This document shows, one piece after another, positions 1 to 5,666 of a DNA stretch of 8,153 nucleotides (within the stretch, counting starts at the first letter, position 1; the number at the start of each line of letters is the position of its first letter). Under the pieces are notes generated by a model, which had not been told where the DNA came from, did no database searches, and saw only the letters and a list, made by a program, of their open reading frames with translations. Origin of the DNA: Bacteroidales bacterium UBA1208 (GTDB lineage: Bacteria; Bacteroidota; Bacteroidia; Bacteroidales; P3); the NCBI GenBank assembly GCA_002309955.1, contig DBXQ01000057.1:3801-11953 (forward strand), given 5' to 3'. A program made the position numbers and the translations under genes.

Positions 1-2
1 GC

Positions 3-548
3 CTCGATCTCTCCAATTTCAACACTACTAATGTGAAGAATATGGATCGGATGTTCTCTTCTTGCAGAAGCCTAACCAGCCTCGATCTCTCCAATTTCAA
101 TACTGAGAATGTGACATCTATGGTATATATGTTCGATAGTTGCATTAACCTAACCAGCCTCAATCTCTCCAACTTCAACACTACTAATGTGAAGGATATG
201 TATAGGATGTTCCGTTATTGCAGAAGCCTAACCAGCCTGAACCTCTCCAGTTTCAACACTTCCAATATTACGAGTATGTCTATGATGTTCTATGGCTGCA
301 GCAGCCTAACCAGCCTCAATCTCTCCAACTTCAACACCGAGAATGTCGTGAGTATGGATGAAATGTTCTATGGCTGCAGCAGCCTAACCAGCCTCAACCT
401 CTCTAACTTCAACACCGAGAATGTGGAATCCATGTATAGGATGTTCAGTGGCTGTAGCAACTTGTCCAGCCTTGATCTATCCAGCTTTAACACTTCTAAT
501 GTGAACGATATGGGGTTTATGTTTCTGGATTGTACCAGACTAACAAGT
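3..548 (+). repeat. seven 78-bp in-frame tandem repeats
   Basis: Each unit is exactly 78 bp (26 codons) and starts with a CTx-(GA/AA)-CTx codon group followed by TC-rich bases. Units are close at nucleotide level as well as protein level. Bases 285-319 and 363-397 are identical over 35 bp, and the AGCCTAACCAGCCT segment recurs at most unit boundaries. The first unit is cut by the window edge only in its flank, so more copies may lie upstream. The last units (from about 471) are more diverged. Confidence 0.92.
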
Positions 549-776
549 CTTAATCTTTATAATTTTGATATGGGCAGTCTTACGAATGATCATTATTATT
601 ATGATCCTTATGATAGGTATGACCCATGGGGTTATCATTCTGGGAAAAACTTAATGTGTTTTAACCTCGCTTCTGAATCCGGTGCCTGCACTATTACCTG
701 CCCCACAACTGTACAGACCGAATTGCAAATTGGCACAGGCCTCGTAAATAGTCGTATCACTTGGTACACGCATTAG
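3..776 (+). CDS. BspA-like DUF285 leucine-rich-repeat surface protein, 3' part only
   Basis: The reading frame is open from the first bases of the window, so the start codon and any signal peptide lie upstream. The frame holds seven consecutive 26-residue units of the DUF285 (BspA type, mycoplasma-lipoprotein-like) repeat, each running L-[DN]-L-S-x-F-N-T-x-N-V-x-x-M-x-x-M-F-x-x-C-x-x-L. They begin at bases 3, 81, 159, 237, 315, 393 and 471. An eighth unit starting at 549 decays after its first few residues into a Tyr/Asp-rich segment and a Cys-containing tail ending ITWYTH. Proteins of this family are usually exported surface proteins; in some Bacteroidota and protists they are implicated in adhesion, but the ligand here cannot be inferred. 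No type IX sorting domain or LPxTG-like anchor is visible at the C terminus. By eye the gene is more AT-rich than its neighbours. The family call is firm; the function is not. Confidence 0.9.
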   Translation, partial: LDLSNFNTTNVKNMDRMFSSCRSLTSLDLSNFNTENVTSMVYMFDSCINLTSLNLSNFNTTNVKDMYRMFRYCRSLTSLNLSSFNTSNITSMSMMFYGCSSLTSLNLSNFNTENVVSMDEMFYGCSSLTSLNLSNFNTENVESMYRMFSGCSNLSSLDLSSFNTSNVNDMGFMFLDCTRLTSLNLYNFDMGSLTNDHYYYDPYDRYDPWGYHSGKNLMCFNLASESGACTITCPTTVQTELQIGTGLVNSRITWYTH

Positions 777-788
777 AACTTCTATAAA

Positions 789-1292
789 ATGAAGAATATG
801 CAAACGGATGGCTCTGCCATCGAGCTATCGGGAGTATACCACTCTCCGCTCGGTGGCATTGTGCTGAACAGCAACGGCGAGGCGTTGACTGGGCTGCGGT
901 TTGCCGGGGAGCAGACCCTTCTGGAGGATTTGGACATTCAAAACAATCATGTATTTGAGACGGCCTACCGCTGGCTTGGCCTCTACTTCAGTGGTTGCAA
1001 GCCCGATTTCATGCCCTTGCTTGCTCCCTCGGGCACCCTGTTTCAGCAGTCGGTATGGCGCTTATTGCTCACCATCCCCTATGGGCAGACCGTGTCGTAT
1101 GGAGACATAGCCCAAAGGCTGCATTGCCGCTCGGCACAGGCAGTGGGTAGGGCCGTAGGGCGAAACCCTGTTGCAATCATGATTCCCTGCCATCGTGTTG
1201 TCGGTGCCGACGGAAGCCTGACGGGCTATGCCTACGGCCTCGACCGCAAGCAATGGCTGCTTTCGCACGAAGCCACCAACAACCATGAATAA
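789..1292 (+). CDS. ogt: methylated-DNA--protein-cysteine methyltransferase (O6-alkylguanine-DNA alkyltransferase)
   Basis: Repairs O6-methylguanine (and O4-methylthymine in many homologues) by moving the alkyl group irreversibly onto its own cysteine. The 167-residue product has the full C-terminal ATase domain. This comprises the GQTVSYGDIA segment (residues 99-108) leading into the helix-turn-helix, R121 in GRAVG as the expected arginine finger, N126 in GRNP, the active-site PCHRV with Cys134, and the closing GY-x-x-GLDRKQWLL segment (146-158). The N-terminal domain is short, as in Ogt-type enzymes, and there is no Ada DNA-binding part. The start at 789 is chosen because it follows the upstream stop by 12 bp; Met4 (798) is a possible alternative. 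No promoter is evident in the 12-bp gap, so it is probably read through from the DUF285 gene or from a promoter inside it. Known family, complete; ogt is used as the generic symbol. Confidence 0.95.
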   Translation: MKNMQTDGSAIELSGVYHSPLGGIVLNSNGEALTGLRFAGEQTLLEDLDIQNNHVFETAYRWLGLYFSGCKPDFMPLLAPSGTLFQQSVWRLLLTIPYGQTVSYGDIAQRLHCRSAQAVGRAVGRNPVAIMIPCHRVVGADGSLTGYAYGLDRKQWLLSHEATNNHE

Positions 1293-1465
1293 TGGTCGCT
1301 TTGTCCACGGCTGCCAACCGCAGATAGACTTATTAATACGATTTTGCTTTTGCCCTTGCAGAGCGCGGTTTGCATACCCAAGGCAACGCCATTGGGCTAT
1401 ATTCGATATACCATTTCAAGGCGGTTCATAGAAGTCCCCTTTGGTTACTCCGGCTTCCCGTTGTC

Positions 1466-1489
1466 ACGGCACAACAAAAACGGTGCCGT
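1466..1489. repeat. small inverted repeat (possible hairpin)
   Basis: ACGGCAC at 1466-1472 is the exact reverse complement of GTGCCGT at 1483-1489, giving a 7-bp stem and a 10-base A-rich loop. The right arm runs into a 7-bp direct repeat, CCGTCAT at 1486-1492 and again at 1495-1501. It could be a transcript end for the alkyltransferase gene, but no T-run follows it. The role is undetermined. Confidence 0.4.
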
Positions 1490-1597
1490 CATTTCCGTCA
1501 TCCCTTTTCAACGCACGCCCTTTTCCACGAATCTTCCCTAACTTGCGCCCAAGTCCTTTTCGCACTGCCCTTGATCCGCTCCTTCGTCCACCCTTCG

Positions 1598-1666
1598 ACC
1601 TCAGTTCTACCTCAGTTATCCTTTTGAAATGGGAGAACGATGGGAGAACGATGGGAGAACTGAGGA
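1598..1666. repeat. 11-bp tandem repeats arranged as an imperfect inverted repeat
   Basis: The left part holds two 11-bp units, ACCTCAGTTCT (1598-1608) and ACCTCAGTTAT (1609-1619). The right part holds three 11-bp units, ATGGGAGAACG (1629-1639), the same (1640-1650), and ATGGGAGAACT (1651-1661), followed by GAGG. The first left unit pairs perfectly over 10 bp with the right end: CCTCAGTTCT at 1599-1608 against AGAACTGAGG at 1656-1665. The second left unit pairs partly with the preceding right unit. The same 11-bp period in both arms suggests the structure arose by duplication of one short inverted unit. Confidence 0.75.
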
Positions 1667-1698
1667 CTAAGGGGCGACGGAAGAACAGCCGGGTCCAT

Positions 1699-1816
1699 AT
1701 CGGTCATCAAGATGGGAAACAGAATAAAACGGTCATTATCAGGCTTTCCATTCCACATGTCTCCGCTTTGCTCTTGAACGGTCTCTGCCGAAGGCCTGCT
1801 TAGTCTAATGACCGAT
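1699..1816. repeat. recurring CGGTCAT motif in direct and inverted orientation
   Basis: CGGTCAT occurs at 1701-1707 and 1730-1736 in direct orientation, 29 bp apart, and as its reverse complement ATGACCG at 1808-1814. The matches extend to 9 bp each: ATCGGTCAT (1699-1707) and CGGTCATTA (1730-1738) both pair with the single inverted copy between 1806 and 1816. The arms are about 70-100 bp apart, so a simple terminator is unlikely; they may be ends of a small element or binding sites. Confidence 0.45.
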
Positions 1817-1840
1817 TTGGGTTGAACAACCGTTTTCAGA

Positions 1841-2818
1841 CTATGCATCAGCGTAGTGGTCGGCTACGGAGTCAAGGATGGGCATGATTTGGTCGAGAGC
1901 GGTGGTGTTGACCATGGGTATGCGGAATTGTTTGAATCCAGGCAGACCCTTGAAATAGCCGCCGTAATGTTTGCGCATCTCGAACATGGCAGTGTGCTCG
2001 CCTTTGAACTCAACAGCTGCCAACAGGTGTCGCTTGCACACCTCTACCCGTTCGGCCACGGTGACCTTGCGCTCTGTCTCACCCCGCAAGAGACGCTGGG
2101 TTTGCTCGAATATCCAAGGGTTGCCGATGGCTCCACGCCCGATAAGGACACCGTCCACACCGTAGCGACGGCGTGCCTCGATGGCCTGTTGGGGGGTGGT
2201 GATATCGCCGTTGCCGAAGACAGGGATGTGCATGCGAGGGTTGTTCTTCACTTCGCCAATCAGTGTCCAGTCGGCCGAGCCTTGGTACATCTGGGTCTTG
2301 GTGCGGCCATGGATGCTGAGGGCAGCGATGCCGATGTCCTGTAACCTTTCGGCCAACTCGACAATGGGTTTGTTGTCGGCGTCGTAGCCGAGACGGGTCT
2401 TGACGGTGACAGGCAGCCGGGAGCGTTTGACAAGGGCTTCGGTGATGCGGAGCATCTTGGGGACATCCTTCAGAATACCGCTGCCTGCCCCTTTGCCAGC
2501 CACCTTGCGTACAGGGCAGCCCCAATTGATGTCGACAAAATCGGGTTCCTGTGCCTCGACGATGTCGAGACAGCGCAACAACTCGTCCTCGTCGGCACCG
2601 AAGATCTGGATTCCGATGGGATGCTGCGAGGGATTGAAACGCATCTTGCGATAGCTTTTTTCTGCCTCGCGGTTGAGGGCTTCGGAGGCAATGAACTCGG
2701 TGATGAGGAGGTCGGCCCCAAAGTCCTTGCAGAGCTGACGGAAGGGGTGGTCGGTGATGTCGTCCATGGGAGAAAGGCCAAGGACACAATATTTTCCGAA
2801 GTCGAGCGTTTTTGTCAT
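1841..2818 (-). CDS. dusB: tRNA-dihydrouridine synthase, DusB type
   Basis: FMN- and NADPH-dependent reductase that converts specific uridines in tRNA to dihydrouridine. The 325-residue product is full length for the family. Reading from the chosen start, it shows the SPMDDITD strand-1 segment (16-23), the catalytic-cysteine motif NWGCP with Cys101 followed by the glycine-rich KVAGKGAGSG loop, TRLG (141-144), HGRT (170-173), GNGDI (202-206) and GRGAIGNPW (228-236) of the FMN-binding TIM barrel. It also has the MRKHYGGYFKG segment (281-291) of the C-terminal helical tRNA-binding domain. The frame stays open to an ATG at 2896, but the extra 26 residues are unlike the family and lie upstream of a -7 promoter box, so Met at 2818 is preferred. 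It is divergent from the cytidine deaminase gene. The DusB/Dus3-like subtype is inferred from overall pattern; the exact tRNA position modified is not certain. Confidence 0.93.
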   Translation of the reverse strand: MTKTLDFGKYCVLGLSPMDDITDHPFRQLCKDFGADLLITEFIASEALNREAEKSYRKMRFNPSQHPIGIQIFGADEDELLRCLDIVEAQEPDFVDINWGCPVRKVAGKGAGSGILKDVPKMLRITEALVKRSRLPVTVKTRLGYDADNKPIVELAERLQDIGIAALSIHGRTKTQMYQGSADWTLIGEVKNNPRMHIPVFGNGDITTPQQAIEARRRYGVDGVLIGRGAIGNPWIFEQTQRLLRGETERKVTVAERVEVCKRHLLAAVEFKGEHTAMFEMRKHYGGYFKGLPGFKQFRIPMVNTTALDQIMPILDSVADHYADA

Positions 2819-2826
2819 AGAGAATG

Positions 2827-2834
2827 CAAAGATA
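2827..2834 (-). promoter_or_regulatory. Bacteroidota -7 promoter box for dusB
   Basis: On the minus strand the sequence reads TATCTTTG, an exact match to the Bacteroidota housekeeping -7 consensus TAnnTTTG, followed by C. The G of the box lies 8 bases before the ATG at 2818, so transcription would begin within a few bases of the start codon. The expected -33 TTTG is only represented by a T-rich run about 20 bases further upstream. Confidence 0.6.
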
Positions 2835-2915
2835 CGAAGATTAAACTGAAATATAAAAACTGCGTGCCAAAAAATCATCATCTGTCGTTTCACCATTTAT
2901 AATATTTTGAGTACC

Positions 2916-3389
2916 ATGGAGAAAAAAACATTGACTATTGACTATAGCGAATACGGTTCGCTTGACGAACTGCCCGCCGAAGAGCGCAAACTGATGGAGT
3001 GTGCCATGCGGGCGACCGCCGGAGCCTATGCCCCTTATTCCGGTTTCCACGTGGGAGCCGCAGTGCTGCTGGCTGACGGCAGCGTGGTGACAGGGAACAA
3101 CCAGGAGAACATCGCCTACCCCTCGGGAATGTGTGCCGAACGGGTGGCATTGTTCAGCGCCTCGGCACAGCGGCCGAAGGAGGCAATAGTGGCTTTGGCC
3201 GTGGTGGGATGGAACAAGGGGGAATACTGCGAAGCGTCGCCGTGCGGCGCGTGCCGCCAGACGATGGCGGAATACGAGATGCGGAGTGGCAACAAGATGA
3301 AGGTTTACTGCTATGCGGCAGGAGGCAGAATTCGGTGTATAGAGGGTGTGGAAAAGCTGATTCCTTTCGGTTTCGAGGCCAAGTTGTGA
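2916..3389 (+). CDS. cdd: cytidine deaminase
   Basis: Hydrolytically deaminates cytidine and deoxycytidine to uridine and deoxyuridine in pyrimidine salvage; a cytoplasmic zinc enzyme, usually a homotetramer of short subunits. The 157-residue protein carries the homotetrameric-type motifs: YAPYSGFHVGAA (38-49) and NQENIAYPSGMCAER (62-76), with zinc ligand Cys73 and proton-shuttle Glu75. SPCGACRQ (108-115) supplies zinc ligands Cys110 and Cys113. A TTG at 2907 is also in frame, three codons earlier, but ATG at 2916 is the better start. No Shine-Dalgarno is seen. Upstream sequence contains TATTTTG (2903-2909), which is one base short of the -7 consensus, so the promoter is uncertain. It shares a 97-bp divergent spacer with dusB. 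The next gene begins 159 bp downstream from its own promoter, so cdd is probably monocistronic. Confidence 0.95.
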   Translation: MEKKTLTIDYSEYGSLDELPAEERKLMECAMRATAGAYAPYSGFHVGAAVLLADGSVVTGNNQENIAYPSGMCAERVALFSASAQRPKEAIVALAVVGWNKGEYCEASPCGACRQTMAEYEMRSGNKMKVYCYAAGGRIRCIEGVEKLIPFGFEAKL

Positions 3390-3442
3390 GTTTTTTTATT
3401 TCCATTTAATGCACTGATAAATAGCGGTGTGCAATTGTCGGC

Positions 3443-3467
3443 AAACTTTTTTTCGGCAAAAAAGTTT
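3443..3467. repeat. AT-rich perfect hairpin overlapping the chaperone promoter
   Basis: AAACTTTTTT (3443-3452) is the exact reverse complement of AAAAAAGTTT (3458-3467), separated by a 5-base TCGGC loop. TCGGCAAA also occurs twice in direct orientation, at 3438-3445 and 3453-3460. The stem contains only one G-C pair, so as an RNA terminator for cdd it would be weak. Its right arm overlaps the candidate -33 element of the downstream promoter, so a protein-binding operator is an alternative reading. Confidence 0.55.
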
Positions 3468-3495
3468 CGTACACTAAAATTTCTTTGTACCTTTG
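3465..3495 (+). promoter_or_regulatory. Bacteroidota-type promoter of the ppiD-dxr operon
   Basis: TACCTTTG at 3488-3495 matches the -7 consensus TAnnTTTG exactly and is followed by CA. TTTC at 3465-3468 is one mismatch from the -33 TTTG, with a 19-bp spacer. Transcription would start near base 3500, leaving a leader of about 48 bases that is almost purely A/T (AATAATAAATAAAAATATAT and similar). That is typical of Bacteroidota leaders that lack a Shine-Dalgarno. This is the best promoter in the window. Confidence 0.8.
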
Positions 3496-3548
3496 CACGC
3501 TTAAAGTAGCGAAAATAATAAATAAAAATATATAAAAAATACTCACAA

Positions 3549-5666
3549 ATGGGAATTATAGGAAGTATTAGAAAAAACTCGTGGATAGCCGTTACCGTCG
3601 TAGGCGTGGCTATCATTGCATTCATCATCGGTGACCTGACCAAGAACAATCGTGGCATTCCCGATATGGGCAAAATCAACGGCTCCACCATTACTTACCA
3701 ACGCTTTACCGAAATGACGGAAGAGATGGAGAACAACTATAAACGCCAGCAGGGTATCAACCAGATTCCGGCTGACGTGGAATACCAGTTGCGCGACCAA
3801 GTGTGGCAGACCCTCGTAGGGGAGACTCTTACCGAAGAACAGTTTGAAAAACTGGGTTTGACTGTCAGCCCCGCCGAGTTGAACGACATGTATGTCGGCA
3901 ATTTCATCCATCCTTATCTGCGTCAAAGTTTCACCGACCCCAAGACCGGTGAATACCAGACCCAGGCCATCCAGTACTATGTCGACAATTTCGAAAACCT
4001 CGACACCTTGCAGCGCATGCAGTGGGTAGAACTGGAGAAGGCTGTCAAGACCGACCGCAAACAGCAGAAATACAACTCGCTGATTTCACGCGGTATGTAC
4101 ATGCCCAACAGTATTGCCCAGCAAATTGCCGACTTGAGCAGCAAACTGAGCAATGCCTATGCTGTGAACTGCACCTATCAGTCGGTCGCTGACGACGAAA
4201 TCACCCTCTCCGATGCCGACTACCAGAACTACTACAACAAGCATAAAGCCGAGTTCCGCGTGCGCGAAGAGTTGCGCGAGCTGAATTATATCGCCTACCC
4301 CATTACCCCTACTCAACAGGACTTGACCGATATCCAAGCTTCTGTTGAAAAGACCTGGCAGGAACTCCAGACCGTGGAACCCGAAGAGCTGATTTTCTTC
4401 GTCAATGCAGAATCCGACCACAGCTACGACTCCACCTACCGCAAGGCCAGTGAGTTCGGCTCACCCCTTGATTCAGCTATCATGGTTTCGGGCGCAGGCT
4501 CGTACATCAGCCCCCGCATTGTCGGCAACGAATGGGTTATGGCCAAAGTGCTTGATGTGGCCAACCGTCCCGACAGTCTCCGCGCCAGTGCCATTTATAT
4601 TTTCAATGACAAAGTGGGTGGCAACATCACCCGTGGCGACGAACAGGCCAAATTGCTTGCCGACAGTGTCCTGAACATTGTCCGCAGCGGTGCCATGACT
4701 TTTGAAGAGGCCGTGAACCAATATTCCGACGACCCCCAAAAAGCCGACAACAACGGCGATATGCAGTGGCAGCTTGACGGCAACTACGGTTTCTTGAACG
4801 AGGATCTTGTGAACACTCCTGAAGGTGGTGTGTTCGTGATGAAGCACCCCAACGAAGTTGGTTATTTCGTGGTGAAAGTGACTGGCAAGACCACTCCTCA
4901 CAAAAAATACCGTGTCGCCACCATCACCCATACCATTGCTGCTTCGGAGACCACCACACGCAACATCTACAATAATGCCAACCGCTTTGCCGGCAACAAC
5001 CGCACTTTTGCCGAGATGACCGCTACCGCACAGGCCGAGAACCTGCAGATGCGCAACGCCATGGTGGGTGCCATGACCTACTCTATGCCCGGCATCAACA
5101 ATGCCCGCAGCATTGTCCAATGGGCTTTCAACGAGAAGACAAAAGCCGGCGACGTGGCAGACCAGATTTTCGAGGCCGACGACATGTATATTGTCGCTGC
5201 TTTGAAAGACGTTTATAAAGTAGGTTATGCCACTCTTGACCAAGTGCGCAACAATATCGAGAACCAAGTGCGTATCGAGAAGAAAGCCGAGATTCTTAAA
5301 GCCCGTATCGAAGAGGCAAAGAACGCTGGTGCCAACCTCACTTCCATTGCCACCAAGATGAATGTGGCTATCGACACTCTCGACAGCATTTCTTTCAACG
5401 ATTACTTCTTAGGCAAATATGGCATGGAGCCTAAAGTTCAGGCCGCCATTGCTACTGCTGAACCCAATACACTTGTCGGACCCATTCAGGGTGCCAACGG
5501 TGTGTACATGATCTTCGTCAACAACAAGGTTGACAATCCCACTCTTCCCGAAGTCGCTGCCATCCGTAGCCAGAAACAACAGGGTTTCATGCAGGGTCTC
5601 CGCAGCATCCAGCAAGTGCTCAAAGACAACGCCAAGGTTATTGACCAGCGCAACAAGTTCTTCTAA
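3549..5666 (+). CDS. ppiD: PpiD/SurA-like periplasmic folding chaperone with parvulin-type domain
   Basis: A 705-residue protein anchored in the inner membrane by one N-terminal helix (about 11-29, preceded by RK), with the rest in the periplasm, as in PpiD. A SurA_N-like helical region (about 35-190) and linker are followed by a parvulin (PPIC) fold at about 340-447. This has the recognisable core RASAIYIF, FEEAVNQYSDDP, a GDMQW turn, and GYFVVKVTGKT at its end. A second, more diverged region (about 450-690) ends in charged helices. The family assists folding of exported outer-membrane and periplasmic proteins. The two histidines normally seen in active parvulins (ASHIL and GYHIIKV contexts) are Ala and Phe here, so prolyl isomerase activity is doubtful; a holdase role is inferred. 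The length matches Bacteroidota homologues as I remember them. It is the first gene of a three-gene operon behind a clear promoter; its TAA overlaps the next ATG by one base. Confidence 0.9.
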   Translation: MGIIGSIRKNSWIAVTVVGVAIIAFIIGDLTKNNRGIPDMGKINGSTITYQRFTEMTEEMENNYKRQQGINQIPADVEYQLRDQVWQTLVGETLTEEQFEKLGLTVSPAELNDMYVGNFIHPYLRQSFTDPKTGEYQTQAIQYYVDNFENLDTLQRMQWVELEKAVKTDRKQQKYNSLISRGMYMPNSIAQQIADLSSKLSNAYAVNCTYQSVADDEITLSDADYQNYYNKHKAEFRVREELRELNYIAYPITPTQQDLTDIQASVEKTWQELQTVEPEELIFFVNAESDHSYDSTYRKASEFGSPLDSAIMVSGAGSYISPRIVGNEWVMAKVLDVANRPDSLRASAIYIFNDKVGGNITRGDEQAKLLADSVLNIVRSGAMTFEEAVNQYSDDPQKADNNGDMQWQLDGNYGFLNEDLVNTPEGGVFVMKHPNEVGYFVVKVTGKTTPHKKYRVATITHTIAASETTTRNIYNNANRFAGNNRTFAEMTATAQAENLQMRNAMVGAMTYSMPGINNARSIVQWAFNEKTKAGDVADQIFEADDMYIVAALKDVYKVGYATLDQVRNNIENQVRIEKKAEILKARIEEAKNAGANLTSIATKMNVAIDTLDSISFNDYFLGKYGMEPKVQAAIATAEPNTLVGPIQGANGVYMIFVNNKVDNPTLPEVAAIRSQKQQGFMQGLRSIQQVLKDNAKVIDQRNKFF

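Larger units (their letters stand above)
1293..1840. other. 548-bp non-coding stretch between convergent genes, with repeats
   Basis: Lies between the stop codons of the alkyltransferase gene (plus) and the dihydrouridine synthase gene (minus). Open frames exist here on both strands (for example 1441-1803 plus and 1612-1848 minus). Their translations are Pro/Arg/Ser-rich, lack family motifs and show no proper start context, so I do not call them genes. What I can see are short ordered repeats: an 11-bp pair at 1598-1619, an 11-bp triplet at 1629-1661, inverted repeats joining them, a CGGTCAT motif in both orientations (1701-1816), and a small hairpin at 1466-1489. No convincing GC-stem plus T-run terminator was found for either flanking gene. 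The length is unusual for a gap between convergent Bacteroidales genes, which suggests an inserted or dispersed element; that is inference. Confidence 0.6.

Noticed and set aside
3..548. Regularly spaced repeats resembling a CRISPR array
   Set aside because: The 78-bp units are contiguous, in frame, and encode a clean DUF285 protein repeat; the variable parts are single codons, not spacers.
1398..1410. TATAT-TCG-ATATA inverted repeat in the spacer
   Set aside because: Five A/T pairs only; expected by chance in sequence of this composition.
1820..1831. GGTTG-AA-CAACC palindrome just past the dusB stop as a terminator
   Set aside because: The stem is 5 bp with a 2-base loop (or shorter with a 4-base loop) and no T-run follows on the minus strand, so it is not a convincing terminator.
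1441..1848. Possible genes in the spacer: 120 codons at 1441-1803 plus, and 78 codons at 1612-1848 minus
   Set aside because: Translations are low-complexity in character, run through the 11-bp repeats, and the minus one overlaps the 3' end of dusB. A translated search could still reveal a degraded gene.
2079..2789. 236-codon open frame on the minus strand
   Set aside because: Same strand but another frame of dusB; its Arg/Pro/His-rich translation is a shadow, whereas the dusB frame carries all catalytic motifs.
2819..2896. Upstream start for dusB at 2896 adding 26 residues
   Set aside because: The extension is hydrophobic and unlike the family N terminus, and it would start upstream of the exact -7 box.
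2907..2915. TTG start for cdd three codons before the ATG
   Set aside because: ATG at 2916 is adjacent, gives the normal family length, and the TTG lies within the possible -7 element.
4473..5267. Long 264-codon open frame on the minus strand
   Set aside because: It lies wholly antisense to the chaperone gene, is His/Val/Gly-rich in the way reverse-frame shadows are, and has no family motif.
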